Below are positions 40,965-54,137 of a stretch of 64,000 bases of DNA, piece by piece. Made by a program: the position numbers and the translations under genes. Source of the DNA: Mactromeris polynyma (lineage: Eukaryota; Mollusca; Bivalvia; Venerida; Mactridae). Under the pieces are notes generated by a model that was not told the DNA's origin, did not search any database, and was given only the letters and a program-made list of their open reading frames with translations. The first letter of the stretch is position 1, and each line of letters opens with the position of its first letter. Where the stretch lies: NCBI GenBank assembly GCA_032209605.1, contig JASFXZ010000005.1, forward strand, positions 22,742,905 to 22,806,904, in the 5' to 3' direction.

Positions 40965-42555
40965 CTGTTTATATTATGTGTTATTTCATATTCATTGGTA
41001 CATCTAGACGGTTTCTATTATCGTGTGCCCAATGATGTATGTGCTCAGTGAATATTTGGCGAAATATATTATATTCAAAGTCACCAGTCCAAGTGGGAAA
41101 CTTGTCAGTTGCATGCGGCAAAACAGGTTTGTGCTGGTTGGTAACCTAGGATCACTTGTTGGGTCAACTGAATACCATACACAAGTCCAACACATAACAC
41201 ATCTATCATTTAAGCATGAAAAACGACGCAAGCAACAACTGATAAAATATATCATGTTCCAACAAGACTTCATGGTAACTAACGATATCGCCCGGTATTC
41301 TGAATTGTCAAACCAAAATTTATATAAAAAATAAGCAAAGTCATCTGTAATAATCACATATTTTAAGATAGTATACACGCCAGTAACAAGACATTTATGT
41401 ACAATGGTACTTTTATCCAGAATTTCCTCATAAAGGCCTCGTTATTTCTACGCATATGTCTATCACATCAGCCGTCACAAGTGACAGTTCGGGTCCTAAT
41501 TGGCAGTATCAAACACGCAAACATGTATTATTTGGTTGGCATCTTGACTTATTATGTTACCAAAATGACATAAGGATACATTAATTAGTGTTCAAAACCA
41601 GTGAAACAATTGTAGTGTACAGACTTGACTATTTTACTAAATAAACGACAAAATCATCGTTGTAGACGCATTACAACGAACTTGCCATCTACTGGCAGAT
41701 AAATGCACCAGAAGTGGTAAAACCACACATCTAGCGACTAGTCTATTTTTTCCGCTGAGTATATTTTATTTGATAATTTGAAAATGCATAAGTAGACATG
41801 TGCTTTAAGGTGTTTACTTAAGATTGGTGTTTCTTTTTGCTAGATTGCATTTATAACGATTAAAAAAGGAATCATACAATACTTTTTGTTTGTGTTTTGT
41901 GATCCTCTTTCACATGTACGTAGTATTTTCATGTCTCATTGTCTTTTTGTGATGGTTGTGCACTTTGTATGTTTTCTGATTAGCCTGCATGTATTTGTTC
42001 GGGTCTTAAACTCAAGTACTAACAGTTTTTTTCTTCTTCAAATGTTCTTCTTTTACATGTACATTCCGAACATGATTGCACGAGCCCGCTTAAAATTTCG
42101 GTGTGTAAATATTGTCAGATTACAACAATTCATTACTAAAAGTTACAAAGTGTAGTTCACAGAGGGTCGCATTCACAAAACAGCTTCCCCGTCGGATCTC
42201 TAGCGTACGGTTTAATATAAAATAGCGAGAGGTACAAACCATCCAAAACAGATGAAAGAGAATTGGGAGCAACGAATGACCGCATAACAATTAACGATAA
42301 TATATCCAGTATCAAAACAGCCTTTCAGCTCTGGTATTGCAAATGTAAACACCAGATGACTTAATTCATCCCGATGGCACCGCGGCCAGGCAAGATCAGA
42401 AAGATACAGTGTCGTCTACTTCATGTAAACTTATTTTTATATTGTTCAATAGTTTCAATATAGCACGAACATATATCCAAAGATAACAATTCGTGGAGCG
42501 TTGTATGATCTTAACAAAGAGCAGTTTTACAATCGATTTCGTTCATTCAGGAACG
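40965..42555. other. No gene seen
   Basis: Open stretches on both strands at 41.0-41.4 kb overlap each other and show no domain. A minus-strand DR2 fragment lies near 41.95 kb. Otherwise featureless. Confidence 0.4.
41940..42000 (-). repeat. Dispersed repeat DR2 fragment
   Basis: Reverse complement reads GCAGGCTAATCAGAAAACAT followed by ACAAAGTGCACAACC, matching the DR2 core with substitutions. Ends are approximate. Confidence 0.4.
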
Positions 42556-42559
42556 GGAA

Positions 42560-42790
42560 AGATGAGCAATTAACGCTTAACAACAGAAATCGACTTCCAT
42601 GAATGAAGTTACAAATTTGATTATGCCGACCAAATTTCTCTCAAAGGTTCCATTGATCAAATTGTATTACGTTCATTATTAGTTAATTTAATCAAGAAGT
42701 TTAAGACCAAATAACGACTGCTTGATTTTTCGTCCGGTGAGCCGTGGAATTGTTAGCTACACATGATCGGTTCGAGTGTTCAGTTATAAG
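42560..42790 (+). repeat. Dispersed repeat DR3, copy 1
   Basis: It aligns with 61870-62105 over its whole length: AACAACAGAAATCGACTTCC, TGATCAAATTGTATTACGTT, TTTAAGACCAAATAACGA and GCTACACATGATCGGTTC against close counterparts there. Same orientation, moderately diverged. Confidence 0.7.
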
Positions 42791-43204
42791 CAGTAGTTTT
42801 CTTCGGATTTGCAATTCATTATTTATGTCGGATTCAAGATCTGATTTGTAAATAAGGAGCCCCCTCATTGGTATCGTTACAAATAAACGGCATGTGGAAA
42901 TATTGAAGAGCATCACATGGCCACTAACCATATAAAACTAACTGCATCTTCTCATTTCAACTGCATTGTATTGCAACTATTTAATGAATATAAGCTTTAG
43001 TGTTTCTGGTTATTTCTTTTGTGTGTGAAATATGTAAAACATGTGTAAAATCCTAACGACTCAATGTCAGCAGAGTCATTTTGTATCAAAATATAAGCAG
43101 AATCATATAAAAATTTCATTAAGACGAACTTTCCGATACCACTGAAAAACATGGCATTACTGTTTATTATTCCATACAGTTCTTTGGTATGTCTAAAAAT
43201 GAAT

Positions 43205-43290
43205 AATGTAGTAGAGCAGGACATGTCACCTACAAAGTGAACAGCCACACAAAGAATACAAAGAATCATGAAATATACACATGTGAACTA
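43205..43290 (+). repeat. Dispersed repeat DR2 copy
   Basis: GAGCAGGACATGTCACCTAC, AAAGTGAACAGCCACACAAA and GTTAACAATCAAAATAG closely parallel the segment inside each 1482-bp unit (CAGGAAATATCACCTAAACA and onward). Confidence 0.55.
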
Positions 43291-43294
43291 GTTA

Positions 43295-46200
43295 ACAATC
43301 AAAATAGTCTTCGCGAAGATGTTATGCAAATGACCACTGGTATCAAAAAAGAACGTATTGTGCGAAGGAAATTAATGACAAGACAATTTTTCGCGGAGTT
43401 GGAATAGATCTACTGGGAATTAAGTTGATCATTGAATGTTCTGAGAACAACCAGGAGATTACTGTTTAGCAAATAAATCCATGACACTGTTATGATGCAT
43501 ATTATCACACTGATAGTGTCAGGAAATATAAGATTCGACGTTCGAGGAGAATTAGTGCACATTCCTTCCATGATTTTACTAAGGTTCTTGATAAATTGAT
43601 TTCTGTTGTATCATTCACAACAACTCTGTCGTGACGCCTGTTTTTTTAATTTTTCGGAACAGAATGACCATGATCGCTCACTGATTGATACGTTTTATGG
43701 ATGTATCCCTTCATTAACGTTTTGAAATGGGTTGCATGATTTAGTATTCATGCCTATTTCATCACCAACTCTGGAACTGTGCACACATCGTGAACTTCAT
43801 ACTAGAACATCTAATTTGTTATTTATGCAAAGACCTTAGATTATTCTTTGGTACATGAACTAAGCATGAACTGTTTAATAGCACATGTTAATTCAAGGGT
43901 TGTATAACAATATCAGCTCGGGTGGGCTTATTTTGAGGGATCAAAATAATGTCTCTAAACTATGTGCATTGTGCGAGTGTCACTTACTGTTCTTTTCAGC
44001 CAAATTGTTTCCAATGCTACATCCTGGTTCAGAATAAGAGTTAAAAGTATCAAATTTGATATCATGACATCAAGATTACTGTAAGGAACTTCTTCATGTT
44101 TGGAGACCGCCCACGGGTCAAAACTATAAGTTTCGACAATGTTAACAAAGTGTTAACCAATGAGATACGATCTGAAGCAACTGTTTAAGGACAGACAGTG
44201 TACAAAGAGTATCACAATAATCATCACAAACATTGAATTGGAGCCAGAAATATCTTTCAAATATATCTTAAACAAATCCTGCCTCTTGTCCCCATTCAAA
44301 ACATCGATATCGATCAAGCAATTAGTTTATTATGACTAAGGTCTTTTCAGTTCGCTGCTCGTTTATTTAATGTATTTTTCTGAGTTGATTGAAGGTTTTA
44401 ATTGCTCTTACTCTATGCACATATTGTTAATTAATTAACTCACGTAGTTTGATATTTTCCTGCCTCATGTCCATATCTTCTTTCATATTATTAATTCCTA
44501 CAAGTTAGACAGACCTTTAACGGAATTTATGTGGTGGTATTTGTAAATTACTCGTTACATTTCCGAGGACAAGAGTGAAGTTATACACCGGTAAATCGAT
44601 TTAAACCCCCTGTCTACCAACTCTGTCAATTTAAATGCCCAGTGGTGTTTGTGACATTGACCGTTCCAAGGCGATACTCCTGCTTGTACTCATCATTTAT
44701 ATGCATCCATTTTTTCATGCGCATATGTGTAGTATGTGACATTTCTACTACGACTTCTATAATCACTTATATCTAAACGCTGGAAAGTTTACCAATATTA
44801 CCATTTATTTCGATGTTGGCCGACATGCCATCAAACTGTCCAAAACCTCTAGTAATTATATTGAGAGGTCCGAGGCTGCGAATGCGTTGTGTTTCTCTTC
44901 ATGTTAAGTTATTATGCAGTCCTGCGCTTTTCGCTTTTTCCCGCCATTTCATTTATACCCAATCCCGCCAACCTCTTGTTAATATTTATATACTATCACC
45001 TCCACAGAGTTTTTGTTTCCCCATTTAGTATGCCCTCTCCGTTTTTTTTATTTGTGTATCGCACCCTTGGGATATATGTAGGAAGGTAGCCTCTTCGGCG
45101 CTACTTTCCGAAATTCCTAGACTACTACTAACTATATGTTGATATTTTACACCACATTCATTAGTGCATTGCAAACTATATGTAATTGTTATGAACATTT
45201 TATGTTGTCTTTTTAAGTACAACAATTTTAGTACCATGATAGACCGCCTGAATAATTATACTCTGAACAACCAATTCTGCTCCCATGCTGTCCTCTTAAA
45301 TTTGCGGTATTTCTATTCTGAGTGTGGCGTTTTATTATTGATTTTAGTACAGCAGACAATAATATGGAAATATCTTAAGAGAGTATGTTCTAAGAATGTC
45401 TCAGTTCTGATTGTCTGAAAGTACAAAGTAATATAACGTGTACCTCTATGGGATTCCACTAATAGAAACGAACAAACAATACGAGCGATCCTAGTATAAG
45501 GAAGGGGCTCTACATGGGACAGTTTCGCGTAAATGTACGACATAACCGTTGGTGTGATATTAAGTTTGTCTCATCTATCTAGTTAATACAATACTGAACA
45601 CTTTGTTCCCAGGGTGAGGTGTAATGGACACTTGCTGCTATCCGACATTCGTCCGTTTAATTTTACAACTCAGTAACCCTGTGATTGAAGTTGTTGAAAC
45701 AAGACCTTGATGCTCCAAAGTCTGTGAAAAGTTCATGCCTGAAACAGCTGGCAATATTTTAAAATAATTGGTAGTACTGTTCCTAGGTTGATATTCCAAT
45801 ATTATTCAAATAGGTCATAAGAGCTTTGCCACCGGGGGGTACGAACTACAACTTCAAAGCACTTCTCGTCAAAAACCGTCGGCCGGATTGCGACTTAATG
45901 TCACACGAAATGTCAATGGCTTTCAGCATTATTACATATTCCATAAGTTCATGCAAATGGTCAAACTAAGCAAAATATATACAGATTCTAAGGCGGCTTT
46001 TATGTCATTTATGTAGTAGAAAGAATGATCCCATTAACAAAGGCCAGACATTCCGTTGGTCATCAAGGTATCTATTGTCATAAAATGCGATAAGAATTAT
46101 TATGCAACCTTAGATGTTCCTTTTTGTCTACTACTTTCATGAACTCCAAAAAGCGGATTTTTTCTTGATAAAACATTACTTTCATGATACGATTACTAAC

Positions 46201-49200
46201 GAGTTTGTTCTAATGTTTAGATACCAATAGTTGAGTTACAACATCTAAATACTTTTATACGTAAAAGAAACGATAAGAGCTGATATGAAAAACTAATACT
46301 ATTACATTGGAACCCATGCGTTTTATGTGGGACGAATGACATTCGCCAAAATAAAAACTACTTATGAGAATATTAAACAGAAGAAATGATGTTGGTATGG
46401 CAAAAATGCCATTATAAGTAACAACACACAGACGCAGAACTTTTGTCTGGAGAGAAGTCGGAGGTTAATGAGATGAAACCAAACGTTTGCATGTCATCCG
46501 AAGACTTAAGACGAAGTCATATTCTTTAAACAATTGAGCATTATTTTCCCCTGAAGTAATACTTGTGTTGAACTTTACGCCAAGTATCTGTAAAAGTTAA
46601 CTGCTAGTTTCGCCAGGTTTCCTCGGTACTGCTTATTCCAGACTTAAGCTATTGGCCGATACCTGTTTCATGAATACCAGCGTCAATCGCGACCTTATGT
46701 CAATGTTTCGATATCATGGATCTTACATTGCATGTATTCTACGTATATATACATATTATGTTTTTATGATTCGATAATTATCTTTTGTATGTTCACATTA
46801 AAAATGCTCTGACCTTCTAGGCAATTATATCGAGGAATTATTTTATAAGTCTTTGTTCAAACCGACGTCAAGTTTGTTTTTGTCACAGGTAGTATAACTC
46901 TTTGCTAAATGCATGCATGAGGTTTCAAAATAAATCAAACATACCTTTACACACACATGATTTCAAAACATTAAAGATGTATCCGGCTCATCTGAACATA
47001 AAAAGTTTGATTTGGCTTAATCCAGTTTTGTTGTTACATTGGCTAAAACATGTCTAAAAAGAACCATTGCAATGTATAACCAATTAAAAATACATGTATC
47101 TTGTTTTATCATATTACTAACAGACAAAACTTGTAAAATAGTCTGATTGTTATAAAACTGGACGGTTTTTTTATTTGTATGATGTACAAACATCTTTCTT
47201 CAACAAGTTCGAATCAATACACTTTGAGTTCATTCTTTGTTTGTGCATGTTTATTGATGTTTTACTATAGGAAATATATTTTTCATGTTTGTTTAGGTAA
47301 ACAAATGAACAAAAAGTGAGCATAATATTACTTTAAAATCTTATTGTTATCAGTTCATTATTTTGACTAGACTTTGTTCGCGTGGATGAAACCGACCATA
47401 CGCACACCCGACGAATTAGAATGTGCAGAAAATCTCAGGACAATTAAATCATATTTGATAAATGCGTTTCTCCTACAATCGACAATGGTCTTTTGTGTGT
47501 GATGTTACATTGCATTAGAATCAGCAAGTATATTTTATTTCTGAGCAATTGAATGTTGCCAGACTTGTCAATAAACTAGATTGGATAGTTGTATCAATTA
47601 TTTCTTCTTACAGTTAGCTTTCCAATACGAACCAAGTAACCCTATTGAAAAGCCTTAAACTGTGTGTTCGCTATTAAAATTCGTAACACCGTTTCCATAT
47701 AACCATCTTCCATACAGGAGATGATAGTGCACAGAAGATAATAATACAACAAAAGATTCGCTTGTACTTTCGCAAGCTGAGTTTCCGATAGATTATTAAT
47801 TAAATTTTACATGAAATAAATACAGTGGATATCTGATAAGGTGCCAGGAAGACGTGCGTTCCCATTTCCTCATCCAGAAGCGTCTTGCTACAGTTATTAT
47901 CGACCAACTTAAGGACCAACCAATGTTGTAATGAGTTGATTGAAGTATTATGGCTTGTGTGCGTTTAAAACGGCGTGCCCTTGTGAATAATGCATACGAC
48001 TCCGACTGAATAATGACGTGTCAACTAGAAAATGGAAAACGGTATTAAATGTTCAAAAATGACGGAAAACATAGATTATGTAATATCAACTCATTGGGTC
48101 ATCAATCAGTATCGTCCTAAATGAACTCGGGCATCCCAAATCACCATTTATGTTAATAGCACGAATCGTAAAACACGTTTCTTGTTCAACTCATCAAACG
48201 TATCATTTGTTGCTCCTAATTCGAGGTCTCCCGTGATCGTGTTTACAGACACTATACCGGCATAAAACGGTTGGTTCTATGCGGGATGGCAGTCTACTAC
48301 CTTATTGCACAGCTTTTTCTGATTACATTTCTCCTTTGAAGCAAAATAGCTGTAGCCTGTTGAGAAGAAGACTTTCACATTTTATTGGTCACTGAATGTA
48401 AAAATCACCGATTTATTGTTGCAGACATATACACGCACACATTAGACATTGAACATGTACACGCGACCACCTGTATTAAGTGACTTTTCGTTAAACATAA
48501 ACATTGTATTAAGAGACCACCCAAGGGACAGTAAATTAGTGGTATAATAAATAATATAATAGAGAGGTATCTTGATAGATTTTGATAAATATATAAGTTA
48601 GGTACTTATGAGTGTTGAACAGAACAACAATCAAAACGTGTGAGTACCATTCAAATATATGTGAATGTCAAACAAAGCTGGTTAATCCATTTAAACTATT
48701 ACAGCTGTACAAGTATGTCCATGTGTCTAATTCTTAAATTGCCCTTAATTTATCCAATGTGACAAGGTTCGTGTACTTTAAATATGCGTAGTTGCTTCGT
48801 GCTTAGGCAATGCCAAATTGGAATTTTGTAAGCGTCCCCGTGCTCCTAGGTTTTGCCAAACAAAAATAAATCTAAGCTAAAAATTCTAATATTTTCGATG
48901 TTCATGATTCGACAACGGCAACTTTAGTTGAGATCCGACAACAAGTAATTATTCTTTAACATTTTATTAATACCGCAATCAAACAGTATCATGTATATAT
49001 CTAGTTTTGAAACCAACCATTTTGTTTTGTTTTTATGATGTTTCTTTCATTAAAATATCTAAAATTATGCATCGGTTATTATCTGAGGATATTTGTTTTT
49101 TCATTATGAGTTTGTGTGTGTTGTTTTAATAGGTAGCTAGGTTGCGCAAACTTAGGTTGACGCTTAACAAAATTCTAATTTGGCGCGGCCTTACACGAGA

Positions 49201-50500
49201 AAATAAAAAGCAAACCACAGACGCGCACACATCACACACTATAATAGCTTAAAGTCTATACGTAAATTCTGGACTCGTCACAATAACACGAATCTGCACG
49301 TGGTGTGACGTCATGAATTCAGTAATGACGACGTATTGACAGCTATTAACTGAACTATTACTCAAATAGTTACATTCCGATTGCGTTATTTAAAACAGGT
49401 TGAAATTATGAAATTAAGTACGTGTTTACACAGATTTATCGTCTCATTTTAGAACATACGTCGCTTAATACAAATTTTCGTGTGTACAATGTCTACAGTA
49501 CATTTATATATTTTAGCTCATATTTGAATATAATATCTTATAGTCATAAAGGAAAATGAATGTCTCTACAGAAGCAGAAAAGGAACATATACGCAAATGA
49601 GGAGGATAGGATAAACTAGCCGTGAGTAGGAAATGGTTTCTATTCTCAATACTTATTTACAAAACATTGACATTTATCAGAGTTTCATGTCTCTTAATAT
49701 TCTGCTGTAGACTTAATGCTGTCAACATATACTATAAGCGGAATATATCTGCCTTTGCCAGTAATTACACTGCAAAAGGACCCCTGATGATACTAGAATG
49801 ACGATTACCTAGTAAGATCAATATACAGTCCGATTTATGAGGTATGATAATATATAATCTAAATAGTCTATGAGGGATTTTATTCTGCTGACGTCAACTT
49901 GCAAACTTAGGCGAATATACATTGTGTGACAATAGCACACTAGAGGAATTCTGAAATATAGACGAATCTGAAAGAAACAGATGTGAATTCCTTCTACTTT
50001 TATAATTACCACTGCTGTTCTATTTCTCAGCTTTGTGAACAGCAAAAGGTGCTTTTTAATTAGTATGCAAGACCTTAAATAAAATAGAAACTGTCGTCTT
50101 TCTGATTTATCATGTAAAACTAGAATTATTCATTTCTATATGATTTAGGATGTTAAGAAGTAAGACCCAAGAGATGGTTTGTTTCTTCAGAATATGTATA
50201 CATTGTTTTCTCCGAATAATACCCTTGAAACCGAAATAAGCCGGTAAACATAAACCCATCGAAAATGGTGTGGAAATGTTTTCTGTCAATTAAGCCTACC
50301 TCTATTTGTATTTAGGAAATCCTTAAAAGCGATATTAAAGCCGATTCCGTACGCGTGTATTGACAAGCATATTGTAACGACAAAAAAAAGACAATATCAA
50401 TCGGTTCAGATTTTAGAACATGTCCCAACAACCTAATAAATTTACAACAGAACCCAAATCAGTAATAAAATACGAACGGGAATGAATCGTTCCTGTCATT
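43295..50500. other. No gene or repeat recognised
   Basis: About 7.2 kb of AT-rich sequence, the longest featureless part of the window. Overlapping plus-strand frames near 44.81-45.09 kb and a minus-strand frame at 49.82-50.05 kb have no domain, splice context or codon signal that I trust. Diverged repeats could have escaped my reading. Confidence 0.35.
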
Positions 50501-50544
50501 TATTCCTGTATGTCGCTGGTTATGAGGTACAAAGAAAGGATTAC

Positions 50545-50905
50545 GTTTTTACCAAGAACGCCGTATACACAAGACAATGCCTTCGTACATAGATCGCATT
50601 GGATCATCGGCATAACGAAACATAATGTGTTGAGGCGTTGTAGTTTTAAACATCTATGGGAATGGGGAAGTAAAAAGTTGTCTGGCGAACTATCAGAAAC
50701 AACACTGGGTATGAGGACAACATGGGATAATTGATGGAATACACCACAGCTAAGAAAGCAAGCGGCCACTGGCCGAAAGAGGGGGGGGGTATTATATCAA
50801 GTCAAGGAACAGCACTCTGGGAAATTGGAACTGAACACTCAAATAATAAGCATGTAGCGATTCAAAGCCTTGCTTGTATTGGAATTGTTGGTAAAAATAG
50901 TGATG
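50545..50905 (+). repeat. Dispersed repeat DR1, copy c
   Basis: It includes GTATACACAAGACAATGCCT, a poorly conserved middle, a 9-base G run near 50781, CAAGTCAAGGAACAGCACTC, and the tail CATGTAGCGATTCAAAGCCT with GTAAAAATAGTG, in the same order as the 34.6-kb copy. Plus- and minus-strand frames overlapping it are not called. Confidence 0.6.
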
Positions 50906-51034
50906 CCTAAATCAATTTAACAGCTAGCAGCTTACCTCACACTTAACTGCTATATAGCTTTTGATTTCCAACATAAAACATTGATTGACTTAGAAATATA
51001 ATCGAATACAAAAAGGCTGTATAGCATTTGATAA

Positions 51035-51110
51035 AAGAGAGAGAATATGTAGCTCCAGGGAACGCCACATACATACATACCCACGCAGACAAATAACGGC
51101 ATGTTATATA
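51035..51110 (+). repeat. Dispersed repeat DR1 fragment, copy f
   Basis: CTCCAGGGAACGCCACATAC, then ACCCACGCAGACAAATAACG, follows the DR1 head. It is truncated after about 70 bases and lies 130 bp after copy c. Confidence 0.45.
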
Positions 51111-51114
51111 TTTA

Positions 51115-52565
51115 GTGAAAACGCACAGCTTCGATGTCATATTTATGTCCAAGTGTATAACTTATAAATACACAGTCGACATTCATGTACATACACCGGT
51201 CAATGTTTGTACTGCAGGATGTCAAAACAATCAAAAATGTTCTTCTCAATATAGATCTAAGTAAAGAAATACTACAATATTTAGGGCATTGGGATGACAA
51301 TGTCAGATTCCACCAAACTTCATAAATATTGCATGTCATCGACTCCGTATATGGACGTCCTAATTGGTGGAAGTGGCCTTACCTGCTTTCACATTGATAG
51401 TGGAACTCATATGTCAACACCTAGTTTATATACCAGCTCCTTTTAATGAATATGCGTTATTTTAATGTAACTATATTCATTGAAACTTAGGTTTCAGATA
51501 GACCTCAAATAAAGTATGTTGTGACATCGGGAACTGAACTCTTTTCATCAACACAATAGCCAAAGATACAGAACACGGTTTATTATTGATTGAAGAAAGT
51601 ATTGCTTTTGTAATAATGAGACTTTTTGCCTGGAATCGTATCAAGCGGCAAGATAAGAAAGTTCTTGTTCAATTGATGTGTAGTCAAAATATTGTTCCCC
51701 AAACTCCTTCTTTATATTTTATTGTAAACATTCTGAACATTGTTTATTTCATTTCATAACCCCCATGATCTGTTGGTGAAATCTTGACTAATGCATGTGG
51801 AATTCCCGTTGTAACTCTTTACTTTAGAACTTTCTCGACTACTATATCCTGTTGTGTGTTGCTTTTTAAAATTGTCTATATGGGTATATGCAGAATTTAA
51901 TATCAGATATAGGATATTATGTCACAGACAACAGCACTATCAAAATGACAGAAATACAGACTCTTAGAGCCTAACGTTTTCACAAAAAGCAATCAAGGAA
52001 CGGTGATGACTATGACAATACAGATGAATACAATGGGTATCTGTCAAAGTTTCATATCACTGTTGTAAGTAAATGACAGTTAACAATAAAATCCGAGATT
52101 GTTTTTCATTTGAAATTTGGAATATGTTCAGTATTCCTCAGCATTCTTCTCTTTGTTTCCCGTCAGTGACATGTCAGCTACTTCATCATAGCACCACCAT
52201 ATATTTTTCTCTTAAAATAGACAACCGTACATTTATCATTGTCTTTGTCTAATCTTACAGCAGTGTAATTATTAATATTTGACATTTATTTTGACATATG
52301 ATGTATCAAAATAACACTAAATAGTTGTTAAACTATATCATTCTCCTGTTTTTTTTTATTATGACAAATGTCGTTATTATGAGAAGATATGGTTATGACA
52401 GAATTAACTGTTTAAAACAATAAGGCTGCGTAGTTTTGTTATGAAGGGGTATGTATTTGGACTTTGATGATATTTTGTAAAGTCTCTTTATTATTTAGGC
52501 AGGATATATTTCAAAATGTCTAGAGCATTTTAACTCAATAACATCGTTCTGCTGGTTAAATGTTA
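51115..52565. other. No gene seen
   Basis: AT-rich sequence up to the minisatellite. No open frame or repeat recognised. Confidence 0.4.
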
Positions 52566-52570
52566 TTAAT

Positions 52571-53281
52571 GAGTCACTGTCACTGGGAAAGGACCACATG
52601 GACAACAACGTTCGTGTCATTGGGGAAAGGACCTCATCAACAACAACGTTCGTGTCATTGGGGAAGGATCACATCGACAACAACGTTCGAGTCATCGGGG
52701 AATGACCACATGGACAACAACGTTCGAGTCATTGAGGAAGGATCACATCGACAACAACGTTCGAGTCATCGGGGAAGGATCACATCGACAGCAACGTTCG
52801 TGTCATTGGGGAAGGATCACATCGACAGCAACGTTCGTGTCATTGGGGAAGGATCACATCGACAACAACGTTCGTGTCATTGGGGAAGGATCACATCGAC
52901 AACAACGTTCGTGTCATTGGGGAAGGATCACATCGACAACAACGTTCATGTCATTGGGGAAGGATCACATCGACAACAACGTTCGAGTCATCGGGGAAGG
53001 TTTACATGGACAACAACGCTCGAGTCATCGGGGAAAGGATCACATTGACAACAACGTTCGAGTCATCGGGGAAGGATCACATGGACAACAACGCTCGAGT
53101 CATCGGGGAAGGATCACATTGACAACAACGTTCGAGTCATCGGGGAAGGATCACATGGACAACAACGTTCGAGTCATTGGGGAAGGATCACATCGACAGC
53201 AACGTTCGTGTCATCGGGGAAGGATCACATCGACAACAACGTTCGTGTCATTGGGGAAGGATCACATCGACAACAACCATT
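52571..53281 (+). repeat. 37-bp minisatellite, about 19 copies
   Basis: The unit runs GGGGAAGGATCACATCGACA then ACAACGTTCGTGTCATT. The 37-base period is kept almost throughout; the first units carry one extra A. Two linked variants occur, TGTCATTG and AGTCATCG, mostly in blocks (T-type around 52.80-52.98 kb, A-type around 52.98-53.17 kb), pointing to block duplication or conversion. As 37 is not a multiple of three and the unit lacks stops in every forward frame, three overlapping plus frames of up to 201 codons exist, each a 37-residue repeat. I see no other sign that it is translated. Confidence 0.97.
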
Positions 53282-53284
53282 GTG

Positions 53285-54090
53285 ACAATGTGGTAGAGCC
53301 ACACTGACAAGGACAAAACATATCATCAGCAGAGATATTTGGAGTCATACATTCCAAACAGTTATTATTAAATATTACTCAAACCCACTTAATGTTTTCA
53401 CTCTTCATACTATATGTTCTACCTGTCGGTATGTATATTTGGAAGCCCAATACCTTGTCACTTTTGACGTTACGCGCACCATCAGGTATAAATCAAATTC
53501 ATTAACAATAAATTTAAAGTTTGTTTGCCAACATTCCACTTCCATGTCATACAATTAGCAGTTGTTTCATACAGGAGTGTTTTCCCGAGATAGTGAAGGC
53601 AACCATTATAATTTCTGCAAATGTCTTATATCAATAAAAGTTGGCATTTGAACATATCATTTGGAATAATACCAGACTAGTTTAATTACCATTTTAAAAC
53701 AATTGAACAAAGATTATTTTACTGATTAACAATTTGAAGATGTCGTCTAACTTTAGAGTTAAATCCAGTCGCAAACCTATAAAACTACGGCGTGTAGGCT
53801 ATACTTTTCCAAGTCTTAGTGGAATGATCATTACTTTATCTATATAGTAAGATTGAACAATTTCTTGTAATATCTTTAAAGGTGAGTCGTATAGTTTTTT
53901 ATCAATATGAATAAGTAACTTGAGATAATGTCTTGTTAACAAACACGGTTGTAAATGTCAATCGTGTTGATATTAATCTGCATGAATGAATGTTATTGAA
54001 ACTTCCAGTAACACTTTACCAAAGTCAATATTGTTAGAACTTATTATACAGAATCTACCGAACTGGTATGAGAAACAAATAGTAATTGTA
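53285..54090. other. No gene seen
   Basis: AT-rich spacer between the minisatellite and the foldback element. No feature recognised. Confidence 0.4.
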
Positions 54091-54091
54091 A

Positions 54092-54137
54092 CATCATGAC
54101 ACACTCCTATCTCACATCATGACACGCTCCTGTCTCA
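54092..54137. repeat. Two-copy 23-bp flank repeat and candidate target site
   Basis: CATCATGACACACTCCTATC-TCA is followed by a second copy with two substitutions that ends in GTCTCA (54132-54137) right at the foldback element's left end. The same GTCTCA recurs at 55742-55747 immediately after its right end and is followed by CATC, the expected next bases of the repeat. This is what an insertion into the array with a 6-bp target duplication would look like. Confidence 0.75.

Noticed and set aside
41004..41378. Overlapping 124- and 103-codon frames on opposite strands
   Set aside because: They mirror each other and neither shows a domain; likely chance.
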